Shown here piece by piece: positions 53,621-64,000 of a stretch of DNA of 64,000 nucleotides. The notes beneath the pieces were generated by a model. The model had not been told where the DNA came from. It made no database searches and was given only the letters and a program-made list of their open reading frames with translations. Within the stretch, counting starts at the first letter, position 1. Every line of letters starts with the position of its first letter. Source of the stretch: Gnetum montanum (Eukaryota; Streptophyta; Gnetopsida; Gnetales; Gnetaceae); NCBI GenBank assembly GCA_015680685.1, contig MNCI01008335.1:113230-177229 (forward strand), written 5' to 3'. The translations under genes and the position numbers were made by a program.

Positions 53621-56600
53621 CAAAACACAAGGGTCCTTGAACTTGACTCTTGCGAGGGAGGATGTAACATCACAACATAAATGGAATGTTCATCCACTGG
53701 AATGTTGTCCATGATAGGAATGAATGTCAACATACAAAGGGGGTCATTAGCAAGTCATACAAGCTTAACGTTGTATTTTTTTTGTTTCAAAGCCTACTTA
53801 ACTTGCACAAATGTATCAAGGAAATCCTTTTCACTATCTACTACCTTGTTGTTGATGGCTTTCATCTCCTCCATGTGGCCCAAGACATGGATCTCACATG
53901 GAGGGGATTTGGGCCATGCTTGCTTTGTTGGCCTTAAAGCTTCAATGCTCCATTGTTGTTTACTAGTTACTAGAGCCTCAGTGCTCTAGTGTTGGTTGCT
54001 TGTTGCTATAGCCTCCTCAAATGGTTGGGTCATCAGTATAGTAGACAAGGGTACAAGCTTTGGTTGTCCTAATGCCCTTTGCTTCTAGTTTTTCCTAGAC
54101 ATTTGATCAGTATGGTGCTCATTAGGCCTCATGATTTTCCATATCATTTATCTATTGGTGTTTCTTATAGGATGGGATCTTAGATGAGGAAGGGCTGCTG
54201 CATTGCACACCATCGAACTCCCAATAGGCAAGGAGTCCACACATTGTGGCAATCTTATGATGAAGGGTGTTTGGGCTATTGTAGCTACAACATGTTGTAG
54301 GGCCCTAATGATAAAGGATGTTATGGGCACTCGAGGTGGTGCTCTAATGACAAAAGGAGCCCTTAAATTGATTATTTTTAAGGAAGCCTTAGTGTTACCC
54401 GAGGGCACATGAACCACAAATGGCTCCTGTGCCAATTCTATATCATAATCAATGCTAATGGCATTGATGATGTACCATGCACTGCTTGTGTTGAGCAAGT
54501 CCTTAGAAACCCCCATTGATTGGTTCTAGGGGCACACTAGGTTGGTAGCATCAAGGACCAACTTGTCCTTGTCAATCATGTGTTGGATGTCATCCTACAA
54601 AGCCATGTAAAAGTTTGTGTCATGACCATGTAGTTGGTGATATTGGCAAAATTGATCCTATCTAAAATTCTTAGTGACTAGGGGCTCATTAGGCAATGCA
54701 TCTTAAGGATTTCTAAAGAGCTCATAGTATTGATCATGTTGCTTGTAAGCATCCTCAGACATTTTCTTGTACTCGATGCATCTAGCATGAAGCAGTTATT
54801 CCAATAGATTTGATTGTTTGATGGGCAATGGTGTATATTTTAAGCAATCCTTGTGCTCATAGTTAGGGCTTGTGGTAGCTGGTGCCATGGTCGTCAATAA
54901 TGTGGACTAGTTATTTGCTGCTATGCTAAGGCCAACCACCTTATTATTGTTAGCCAGACCCTTAGGTGGCTTGGCCATTGGTTTAGCGTAGGTTGGCTTA
55001 GCCTCATTGGCCACCATTGTAATGGTTATGGTTTTCTACTTACCTTTGTCATTATCCTTCTTCTTCTTTGCATGCAGGTTTTTGTAGGCCACATAGGTCA
55101 AATCCTTGCTGGTCTCCGTCACATCTTGAATGCTCTCAATTTGAGCAAATTCTTGGCTTAAGGACTATGGGGCAAGGTAATATAGTTTCAACTTGATGAA
55201 GTCATTTACTGCACCTTTGAAGATGGCCATTAGGTGTGTCTCCATGATAGGCTCGTGGATCTTGTTAAGTGATGCACTCCACCACTAGATGAATTTTTGC
55301 ATGGGCTCTAAGTGGCCTTGCTTGACTTGCATCAATTGGTCCAAGATCACCTCAGGCTTCAAGTTGTACTTAAAGTGAGTGATGAATTAGGTGAGAAATC
55401 CCTCCAAAGAAGTGTTGAAGGCCCTGGGGAGCACACAGTACCAATTTAGTGCCTTGCTAGATAGGGACATGACAAACACACAAATGATGGCATTTGGCCA
55501 TGCCTACAGTAGGAGGCATTTTGACTGGAAGGTCACTAGATGGGCATTAGGGTTTCCTTCACCATTATATTTGGTGAATTTTGGGAGTAGGACCTTGATG
55601 GAAAATGCTAGTGGTGGGACTACAAGACTGATTATATCATCCTAGTAAAAGTCTATCACATGAATAGTTTCTAAGGAGGTGGTCTTAAGCCACTTGACCT
55701 CTTTGATAAGGCTCTGCATCAACTGGAATAATTGATCCAAGCTAGGTGTGGTTGCAACAATAGGCTACATGGGTTGTGCTACTTGCTATGGTTGTTGGGT
55801 GGCCCACAACTCGACTCTAGGTTGTGTGACCACATGCAATGCTTGTTGCATGGGTTGTGCCATGGACACAACACTCAGGCCCCACCATGGGCTTGTGGGT
55901 TAGGCAATTGTAAAGGATGCTGATACGATAGGTGGAACAAATGATGCCTAAGTCACATATGATGGGGAAGGAACGTGCATGGTATGCATGTAGGATTACC
56001 TAGGCACAATGGTTACTACTATTGGATGATTTGAACAGGCTAAATTGGCTAAACAAGTTGAACATGTTATGAAGGCTGCAAAGTGATGGTAAAGGATATG
56101 TTAAATGGAAGACTAAAGGGTAGAGTAGCATCCTAGTGTGTCTGTAGCATGTGGTGAGTTTCCACCATAGGTGTTGACCTATCTGGTAACACCAGGTTGT
56201 GGGACATTAGAGGAACAAAAGTAGGGGCTATCCACTAAAATGAGGCATGGAATAGGTTTGCATGTTCAAATTGAGCCTTAAACTCATCCAACTCCTCTTG
56301 GAGGGGCTCCTCAAGGCCTATCCCTTTCTCATAGCTCATGTTGCGGATGAGGTTGTCCAGAATCCATTGGTAATCTTCTGTGAGAAGGACAAAGTAAAAA
56401 TTAGAAGAGAGTCATTCCCTCTCGCTATGATACATGAGCTCATAATTATGTTTAGCTTCCATTTCTTGGTGGTCTAAGGGAAAACCCACATAGATTTTCA
56501 TGCAAACATAGTTATATTACTCATCATTGAGCACCATGACCTTGAGAGGTAGGTTGCACTACCTAAGAGATTGCCTTTATGCCAAGATAGGGCCCCCAAT

Positions 56601-56690
56601 TCTAGGAAGATCAATATGTATTTCTTATTGAATAGGATAGATAACAACTACACTTGGAGTAGAGGTCAAAGGTTGTTCAAGGTTCATGGT
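53621..56690 (-). pseudogene. T3 gag
   Basis: Start near 56685. N-terminus RQSLR...YNYVCMKI (about 56510-56560), then EEPLQEELDEFKAQFEHANLF. The capsid-like region spans about 55240-55640. The zinc region reads FCQYHQLHGHDTNFY (last Cys lost) near 54630. C-terminal repeats of the type PFVVHVPS, PFVIRAPP, PFIIRLPQ lie at 54200-54430. It is collinear with T2 gag and heavily broken. Confidence 0.7.
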
Positions 56691-57084
56691 GCAAGGAGAA
56701 ATACAAAAGGTTGCTTATGCAAAATAAAAAGAAAAATAGCTAAGTGCTAAAATGCAGAAAAACCACTAAGTATGTAACTACTGAGAAAATAACTAAGTGT
56801 AAAAATGTAGAAAAATAGCTAACTATAAATTGCTAAAAAGATTATAACTCTAGGACTATTCTTAAAGCTTACTACACTCACTATGTTAGAGCTACCTAAA
56901 CTCTATTTAGAACCCAAAATTTGGTTGAGTGCAAGTTATGCACTTTGGTGTTATTTAACAAGGTTCCAAGGAAACCAACAATGGGATCCAATCTACACCA
57001 ATGGTGTAGAAAGCACATGAGACAACAACCAAGGGATGGCCAAAGAAGGAAATGACAAAAGCCCTCCTTCTCACACCAGAAAAT
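56691..57084 (-). other. T3 leader and primer-site-like sequence
   Basis: The minus strand just inside the LTR (57062-57078) reads TGGTGTGAGAAGGAGGG, related to T1 and T2. No gene in the leader. Confidence 0.45.
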
Positions 57085-57242
57085 TATAGTGACCGAAAAT
57101 GTCAGAGGCTAGAACTGAACATTGAGAGGTCTGAAGTCACATAGTCTTGACCCTACTTCTACATGAGGGCCTGTTAGGAATAGAGGCAAGGTGCCTAGGA
57201 TGGTCTTGTTAATCAAATTGGTACTTATGAGTGTTATGACGG
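57085..57242 (-). repeat. 5' LTR of T3, inner part
   Basis: Matches 25107-25259 (CTAGAA...GAGAGGTC, GGGCCT, GGTGCCTAGGA). S1 interrupts it; the last five bases, GACGG, are the S1 target duplication. Confidence 0.75.
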
Positions 57243-57299
57243 TGTTGGCACATTTGGCCATTTCATGGAACAGTAGGACTATCTTATCCAAAATTGGAA

Positions 57300-58140
57300 C
57301 ATCATATGATGGTGAGACCTACTTGGGATACGAAATTAAAGTGCCAGATTATCCCTTTATCGGAGATTGGAAGATAGTACAATAGCAAACAAGGAATTAT
57401 ATTATTTACCCTAATGAAAGCATTGATCATACTTTAGATCAAAGGTAGACTTATGAAGGCAGGCCTTCTTATTGGTCAAGTAAAGGATCAGTTGATACAA
57501 AGGCTCCTGAGACATTGACATACAAGATGCACACAAACTTGTCGGTCATACATGAAGTTCAAATACGGCCCTTTAAAGCTTATTTTCACAGGGGATCTCT
57601 AATATATTCAGCCATGACAATTCATTTTTGCTTTGGGCATGGGCTTCATCATTTCAAAAAGAAGAGGAGAATCTAGCTAATACAACTAAAAAATAAGGGA
57701 AGACACTAGCTGATGAATCATCATTGGAAGAATACATTTGGACTTATGTGTCACCAGAATATGCCATGCTTTAGAAGGACAATTTGTAGGCTTTCACACT
57801 TCCTCACCTGGTATTATGCATTGGAAACATACTACAAATTGAACTCATGGGAAGGGTTCAAGTTCAGGAATTTGACGGACTGTATTATATCTGCATATTC
57901 CATGTGTATGTTGTTGGGAGATCAATTTCAACCTTGGACTTTGCTTTTACTGAGCATTCAAGAAAGTATGTCTTAACAAATTCCGAAGAGCAACATCCTC
58001 TTGTGGATTTTGAGAATGCATCTTTCATTGACATGGATGAAGATGCAGATAATTCTATCGAACAGGACACCCAAATCAAAGCTAGGAGGATTCACAGAAT
58101 GCTACGTCATATAACAATGGCAGATTTAAATGGCGATTAA
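57300..58140 (+). pseudogene. F-box protein (At4g00755-like) pseudogene, C-terminal region
   Basis: From memory of the plant F-box At4g00755 family, YPNESIDHTLDQR, YEGRPSYWSSKGSVD, APETLTYKM, IRPFKAYFHRGSLIYSA, YIWTYVSPEYAML, FTLPHLVLCIGNILQIEL and MGRVQVQEFDGLYYIC match its conserved C-terminal half in order. The true frame changes near 57640. Stops include TAG at 57381, within 57440-57450, 57771 and 57786. The F-box itself is not seen. I see no intron-sized gap in the 57390-58140 stretch, which suggests a processed copy. F-box proteins select targets for SCF ubiquitin ligases; this copy should be dead. Confidence 0.7.
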
Positions 58141-58620
58141 TAGTTGGAATCGGACAATGAATATTTTCTCCTTTAAGTTCATACGAGATTCATTCAGCCA
58201 TGGTTATGTGAAGGTTGATATATTTGACCTATTCCTGTTATCAAATGTCATCAACGGCATCATTATCCTCCTAGGATATGAACTTAGAGTGGATACACTT
58301 TTCTTTTGTGTAGTCTTCAGTTTTTGCATGTTTAATTTTATCATGCTATTTCATGCACCTTGTGAAAGTACCGAGTTGGGAAACATGGGATGAATGAAAA
58401 TGTGTCCAACCCTAAGAATTGAATGTAAGACCTCTCCAGGAATTGAACCAAAGACCTCTACCACCCAAAAAAGCAAGAATCATAGAGCTAGAACAATTGC
58501 TTCCTGACAAACAATTAAACATTTGTATCTTTAGACCCTTTCCATAACTGCTGGAAAGAACCCTAAAACTCATCAGTCATACTACCCTGACCCATAAAAC
58601 CCTACAATTAAAACTCTAAA
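58141..58620 (+). other. S1 unique stretch, no clear gene
   Basis: An open frame at 58130-58393 encodes a hydrophobic segment (NVINGIIILLGYEL) with no family match that I know. It could be the 3' untranslated part of the F-box transcript. Confidence 0.3.
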
Positions 58621-58639
58621 AGTTGGTTATTGCATTATT

Positions 58640-59209
58640 AGATTTGGATCCTCCTGCTATCGCGTAATGACGTGGTCGAGGTCTTACAGCAACGATTTGG
58701 AGAACAAGGCCATGGATAAGGAGTGGAACAACAGTGGTAGACGCGACAGGGATGCCACCAAGATTTGGTCGCTTAAAGGCCTAGACTCTGTGTTTGTGTC
58801 TACGTTCGCGTCTGCGTCTACCTCTGCCGGTGCCTGTGCTCCTTACAAAAAATCATCTTTTGTTGCCTGCCATGCTTGCTCTGTCGCACTGGACAGCAAG
58901 CGTGGCGACATCGATCATGATGCAGACTCAGCTTTTGATCGACGTGACTCCTCCTATGGTAGGGTTTCCAAGTGTGATCGAGGGTTTGATCAATCCAGAG
59001 ATGCCTCATCCACGTACACCGAGGGTAGTGGCAGTTCCAGGTTTCTCAGATCCAGCAGAAGCTTCTCCTCGAAGTGCAACAATGCCAGCTTCGATGGCGG
59101 CAGGGTTTGGAGTGGTGTAGTGTCGTACGGGTTTCTAGGATCGTGTGTGGGTTTCCAGCAGAGAGTTCTTGTTTCACTATTTTATGTTTTTGTTCTTTTT
59201 TCTAAGTAG
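58640..59209 (+). other. CpG-rich ORF-containing island in S1
   Basis: Base composition differs sharply from the surroundings, with CG frequent (CGCGTCTGCG-type). Two overlapping frames are open (58667-59209, Ser/Arg/Asp-rich, and 58794-59120). Neither resembles a family I know. It may be a captured fragment that escaped methylation-driven decay, or a promoter-proximal CpG-rich part of the LTR. Confidence 0.35.
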
Positions 59210-59589
59210 TAGTGTGTTGGCTCAAAACAAGCATGCAGTCTGGGGTGTGATCGATCTCTACAGCTTGGATCCAAGGTTACTGCTTCAACCTAAGGGTTTA
59301 TCATAGGGCCAGAATCAGCTAGAAACATGTTAGCAGTTTGGGTTGGCTTGTTAAATTTAGTTGAGAAATATGTCTATCCAATTGTTGGTACATTAACGTG
59401 GCTCTAATATTCTCTTTATTTAAAAACCATACAACATTTATTTTGGGTTTTGATATAAATTATTTAATTGCTGATGTAAGTTTGACAACCCTTGGTTGTG
59501 TACCAAGTAAATATTTTATGATTTAAAAAAGGAATTTGTGCAACAATTGTTCAAAGTTTCATGTGAATTAAACACTTTTCAATTGAAAT

Positions 59590-59895
59590 GGTGGTTATAA
59601 CCACCACCAAGGCCACTTTTCAACTATAGCCTTTTTGTCTCCACAATGGCCACTTGTCAACTAAATGGGACACTTGTCAACTACAACTTTTTTATCTCCA
59701 CAATGGCCACTTGTCAACTAAAAAGGCCATTTGTCAACTACAACTTGTTTCTCTCCATGGTGACCAGTTGGCAACTGAATGAAGACACTTGGCAATTGAA
59801 TAGGACACTTGTCCATTGTAGATTTTTTATCTCTATGGTGGTTAAACCACCCAAGATATTTTGTAACTTACCTACCTACCTTTGAACCCTATAAA
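59590..59895 (+). promoter_or_regulatory. S1 TGTCAACT repeats and TATA box
   Basis: CACTTGTCAACTA-type units repeat from 59600 to about 59820 (at least four exact TGTCAACT), followed by CCTATAAAAAGGC at 59889-59901. The opposite strand reads AGTTGACA, which contains the TGAC core of W-box-like sites. From 59900 to 61186 (presumed R-U5) I see no gene. Confidence 0.5.
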
Positions 59896-61191
59896 AAGGC
59901 TTCAGGGGTCAATGAGAAAAAAAGGAATTGGGGTCTCATACATCACACTTTTGGAAAAGACACTTGATCCATCACACTTTGGGAAGGCTACTAGCTAGCA
60001 CTTAGGCTCTCACTTGGAGACACACTTTACATCTTGGGAGAAGAGCATTTGTAAAGAAGAAAGTGTGAACGATTACTTGTAAGATGGCTTGCTAGAGTAA
60101 AGATTTCAGCCTCTTTGTCATAGTCCTGTGAGTTATGTTTTATGTTTATTTTGTTTAAATTGTTTAGCTAGTGGTTTAGATAGTATCATCCTTGGCAAGT
60201 AATTTTGGGATTTTTAGATTGCTCTTATTGTTCTTGTTGCCTGATAGAAAATTTTTGTTAAAATTTTTCCATAGAAGTGCTTGTGTTTAAAAGCCTTAAA
60301 GAGCATTTTAGTAGTAAATTTTGTTATTGTGCAATGTATAAGAACTGCTATTGAGATTGTTGTAAGATAGCCTCTGCTTGTAGTCATGCTGTTGAACGAT
60401 TTAATAGTCAAGAGGGTTTAGAAAATCTTTGGTATTTTGATGGGACCAGAATAGCTTCTTTTTATCTTTAAAGTGAATCTCTATGGTATTTCAATAAGAA
60501 ATTTTCAAGTCTTTTGAACGTTCTGTTGAATGCAATTGTTGACGTCCATTATCTAACCAAAATGGAGTCTCGTACATGGTAGTTTACGCAGAAATTTTTT
60601 GGTAGCATAGTAGGATTGTCTTAAAGAAATTGCTTATTTGAGCCTTGGAAGTTTGAAGAATTCGTAGTTATTGAATTTGGGATAGCTTTATCGCGAAGTT
60701 TTTACTCGTGTCATTTTACCTTGTTCAAATATTTAAGGTCCATGCAAATCTTCTTTCTTTTCTATCTATTTCCATCGAATCTTACTCTATTTCTAGTTTT
60801 CTTGTGGAACTATCTCTTTCTCTAGGGAAAATTAGAGGTAGATTCGTAGAGTTGTGCTCAAATGTTTTTGCAAAATTTTATTCGTTACAAGTAGGTATTA
60901 TAAGGACTGCGTAGACTAGGCAATTGAACAAAATAGGAACTCTCAACAACTCACAGTACTTGGCAAAGTTGGCTAAATCTCTTTAAGACAAGTCATCTAT
61001 AGTTTACACATAACACAATCGTTTCATTTTTCACAACCGCACGCTGCAACAGCACAAACACATACTCACATTAACTACTGAGCTTATTTGAAGGTATCTG
61101 GGCCTTGGTGTTGCCAGAGACTAGCAGGCACCTAAATCCTGTTCGAGGACACTCATTGGCAGTCGCGTCCTAAATGGTCACCAACAGATGG

Positions 61192-62683
61192 AATGAATGT
61201 TAAGGTGTTGATACGATGTTCTGCAGTGTCTATGGGTGTGAGCATAGCAAGTGTTTCAAGTGTGAAAATGAGGGTGAAAACATGCAAATATGTGCTTAAA
61301 GAGTGAAAAATGTAAATAAAATAATAAAATGTAAAAGAAAATGCTGAAAACATGCAAGATGTAGGCAAAAGAGAAAGTAGTGCCAACCCAAACAAGGAGG
61401 AGCGTAGTCAATTACAAAGGAAAGTTTAGGAGGTACACGGTGTACAAAATGGTATAGTAGGTAATGTAGTCACAATCTTAAGGTTTTTGGCTATGAAAAC
61501 TAATGTTTGTCGTAAAGTCTAAGCTTGCCAAGTTGGCTGCCATGGTGTCCTATGGTCTAAGGTATTCAGCGGTGTTCTGCGCGGTGTACAACAATGTCGT
61601 AGTGGTGTGCAATAGTGTCCAATGCCATTCCAAAGTTTTTCAAGACACTAAATGTGCTCAGGTGCAAGAGTGTCAATGTCAAAATGCCAACTACTAAACA
61701 AAAATCCCAACCCCTAGAATGTGAAGCGCATGGGTATTTATAGGGCTAGGGTTAGCGTGAGTCATGGATCATGTGCCACATGTTAGAGGGGTAGCTAGGA
61801 CTATGCTAGCTCTAACTATGCTCCCACTAAAGTGAATGGTGTTCTATTGGTGTGCTCCAATGAACCCTCTAAAATTGCTAGACTATGACCACACTACCAA
61901 GACTACAAATTGGAATGCGAAATAGACTGCAAAATACCTAAAACTAGTGCAAAAAAGTGCAATTTTAAGACTATGCTTTGGGACTATGCTGCTCACTCTC
62001 TCGAGTGGTGTCAAGCATAGGTATAATGTTTTGGTAAATGGGGGATGCAAATGAAATGCAAATTGCTGATCTTGCTTGCTAAAGAAATGTTGTAGTCGAT
62101 ATGCAAGCTAGTTCTAAGTTCTTGAGGCTTCTGGAGGCAATTTTGGCAAACTATGCTAACTATGCTCTAGAGCATAGCCCTAGGGGTTGGGCAAATCTTG
62201 CCAGGAAAGGATGCTCAATGCAAGCTATGCTAGCTATGCTCTAAAGTGTAGTCTAGAGGTGTGATCATAGTCCTAACACTTGGGAAAAATCTGGCAAAGA
62301 TGATGTACCCATGCAGACTACGCTAACTACGCTCTAGAGCATAGTAGGGAGCATAGGCTTAAGAGTTAAAATTCTACCAAACTATTTCTTCCATCCCAAT
62401 CATGCTCAGCAACCTCTAGCTTGACACTTAGGAAAATTTGCAAAACTAGTCATTCCAAGGTTGACTACACTCTAGAGAGTAGTCTTGATAGGGTGAGCAT
62501 AGTCAAGAAACTTAGAAAAATTTTTCAAATCTAGACTATTAAAGTTAACTACGCTGACTATGCTCTGGAGTGTAGTCCTAGCAATGGGAGCATAGTTTCA
62601 ACACTTAGGCAAAATTTGCCAAGTTTTGATGCTTAGCCAAATCTTCAGTTGAGACCTAGAAGCCCAAATTTGGTGGTGTTTCA
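61192..62683 (-). repeat. 5' LTR of T3, outer part
   Basis: Collinear with 25260-26494 plus 34741-34986, without A2. TATA (CTATAAATAC on the minus strand) is at 61735-61745. Palindrome CTATGCTCTAGAGCATAG is exact at 62160-62177, with variants at 62225-62250, 62330-62345, 62465-62485 and 62560-62580. Ends GGTGGTGTTTCA. Confidence 0.9.
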
Positions 62684-62688
62684 GAATG
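62684..62688. repeat. Target-site duplication of T3, right copy (GAATG)
   Basis: Differs from AAATG at 25102-25106 by one transition. The T1 gag frame continues directly from here. Confidence 0.75.
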
Positions 62689-64000
62689 AACTGCTAAATG
62701 AAATATCAAAGCCCATAGCTGAAGCCCACTTATTATCCATATTCAAGTGAGTAGTTAATGACTTCCTCAAGTTAAAACTTTATTACCTTGATCCACAATC
62801 TCTTAGCCAAGCATTCTCACAAACTACAAACATAGAGGATGTTGTAAAGGCTATCCATGACCTAGCCTACATATCATATAAAAATAAACATTCTCAAAGA
62901 GACAAAGAAAAGAGTAAATAAAGCAATACTATCGTATCAACCATGACCAAGAAAAACAAGACCACAAACCAAGGGCTGAACACCAACCTACCTAGGGCCC
63001 CCACTGATGGTCGTAGTAACCAACCATCAACTTCTAGGACCCATACATTAACAACAAATAGATCTAATTTTGAAGGGAAGGACATGTATAAATACACTAA
63101 GTTTCAGCTAAAACCATCCAAGTTGCTTGACCAATTATTAAGAAGTGAGTGAATGAAACACAAACAAATCACTGAAGCTACTCAAAAGAAACACAAGAAA
63201 CTATGTGAAATAGCCAATGATCCCTCTCAAGCAACAAAATATGATCCCATGTTGCCTAGATACTTCAAACTAGACCACTTCTACAATTATCATCAATTTC
63301 CTCGTCATGATATAGACTTCTACTTTGCACTGAAGGATGACCTACAAAGGATGATAGACAAGGGAAACTAGACTTAGATGCCTCTAAACTAGTTCAACCA
63401 CAAAACTAGTGAATGCAAGTATACAAAGACCCATTGAATGCCAATGATAGTCCTTATGTTATTTCAGCATTCAACATTGATAACAATCAAAGACCTAGAA
63501 GAGAATTGTTCATGATCAAAGTACCCCTCTACAATGAGAGAGATTCTTCAGCTTCCCATAGCTCAAGACCTCCTTTCATTGTGAGAGTACCATCACAAAC
63601 ACCTCCAAGAGAACTTTTTTTCATCAAGGTTTCCCAAACTAATACAACCTAAATACCTGTAGCCTAACCAATTGAGCAACAACCCCTTATGGTAGCCAAT
63701 GCTACTACCTATACCTTACAACCAATGACTGATAACCAAAAAATTTTAGCCAACCAAAGGAGGAAGTATAAGAAAAAGCTTGATAACAAGGAAGACAAGC
63801 AGATAGAGGCATGAAAGGAAGTGGACCCATCGAAGGCCACTTCCATTTTAGCTATACATATGACCTCCTCTACCCCATCTCCTTTAACCAACAAGCCATA
63901 GGAAGAAACTAAAGACCACAACCAAAACAATCAAAAGGAGCCACAATAGCAATAATATAAAACTGAGGTCTACCTTTTGGGATGCATGGAGGAAGTAAAA
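62689..64000 (+). pseudogene. T1 gag, third part (zinc region and C-terminus, runs off window)
   Basis: Resumes the frame: ELLNEISKPIAEAHLLSIF, KLYYLDPQSLSQAF, HSQRDKEK align with T2 gag (TLNELHEPIPETYLLTIL, KLYYLNARTLSQAF, HSKKDKEK). The zinc region reads HFYNYHQFPRHDIDFY near 63278-63325, with all three expected cysteines replaced. C-terminal FMIKVP, PFIVRVP, FFIKV repeats (63500-63640) match the PYVVRVP repeats of T2. Stops (TAG, TAA, TGA) are scattered. T1 protease would lie beyond 64000. Confidence 0.75.

Larger units (their letters stand above)
57243..61186 (+). mobile_element. S1: probable solo LTR carrying an F-box gene copy
   Basis: 3944 bp starting TGTTGGCAC and ending CACCAACA, flanked by GACGG (57238-57242) and GATGG (61187-61191). 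The T3 LTR sequence continues across it. A TATA box and upstream repeats at 59600-59900 and no primer site or pol genes suggest one very long LTR left by recombination, with U3 holding captured sequence. A small gene-carrying element with LTR-like ends is the alternative. Confidence 0.55.
25107..62683 (-). mobile_element. T3: older Tat/Ogre-like retrotransposon with antisense gene and three nested insertions
   Basis: Minus-strand element spanning 37.6 kb. Without A2, A3 and S1 it is about 19.4 kb, close to T2 (18.7 kb). Rebuilt LTRs are about 1634 and 1650 bp. The order is the same as in T2: gag, protease remnant, hairpin array, antisense gene, hairpin array, RT, RNase H, second RNase H, integrase, hairpin array, 52-bp exon. 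Decay is much heavier than in T2 and CpG is almost gone. It sits in T1 gag, 614 bp of T1 sequence away from T2. Confidence 0.85.

Noticed and set aside
58425-58500. tRNA-like or SINE-like B-box on the minus strand (GGTTCAATTCCTGG)
   Set aside because: Only one box is convincing, no cloverleaf can be drawn and no poly-A or duplication is visible.
57243-61186. S1 as a Pack-MULE or other DNA transposon
   Set aside because: The ends share only TGTTGG/CCAACA and the duplication is 5 bp, with a TATA box inside. An LTR fits better, though not proven.

Overview
PLANT NUCLEAR DNA made of nested LTR retrotransposons. I see no intact host gene. The lineages are plant-specific: Ty3/Gypsy Tat/Ogre-like elements with a second RNase H, and Athila-like elements with a tRNA-Asp-type primer site. 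A decayed plant F-box gene copy is also present, and most stop codons look like CAG-to-TAG decay, as expected from CHG methylation. A seed plant with a large genome is likely; the species cannot be named from this window.

LAYOUT (names used throughout). A1, 1-2273 (+): 3' end of an Athila-like non-autonomous element. G1, 2274-3658 (-): gag-protease remnant. T1, from 3659 to the window end (+): outer Tat-like element, of which the 5' LTR, leader and gag are visible. T1 gag is split twice. T2 (5800-24487, -) is inserted with a perfect CCAGC target duplication. T3 (25107-62683, -) is inserted with the duplication AAATG/GAATG. Removing both restores one T1 gag frame. T3 carries three further insertions: A2 (26495-34740, +, Athila-like) in its 3' LTR, A3 (39379-45345, -, duplication CACAT) in its RNase H region, and S1 (57243-61186, probable solo LTR, duplication GACGG/GATGG) in its 5' LTR.

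MAIN DISCOVERY. T2 and T3 are diverged relatives with the same unusual plan, read on the minus strand: LTR, gag, protease, about 6 kb with an ANTISENSE multi-exon gene, RT, RNase H, second RNase H, integrase, small 3' exon, LTR. In T2 the antisense gene has eight exons with GT-AG borders, a TATA box and a poly(A) signal. Its largest exon is 1047 bp in T2 and 1044 bp in T3, although the proteins have diverged strongly. Arrays of short hairpin units (TAGTTTA, 4-nt arm, 6-nt loop often ending CG, matching arm) occur at the same three places in both elements: after protease, before RT and after integrase. The arm sequences change between arrays while staying complementary. The LTR palindrome of each element (AGCGTATACGCT in T2, CTATGCTCTAGAGCATAG in T3) also recurs around the 5' end of its own antisense gene, which suggests shared control.

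HOW THE PARTS WORK TOGETHER (inference). The sense transcript would make Gag-Pol, probably with an Ogre-type intron between protease and RT and a second intron after integrase. The antisense gene lies inside the first intron region. Its own introns are unreadable to the spliceosome on sense RNA, so they would survive retrotransposition. The Athila-like elements carry gag and a downstream coiled-coil ORF whose start codon sits directly at a 3' splice site, as if expressed from a spliced RNA like a retroviral env. All copies carry stops and are probably inactive.
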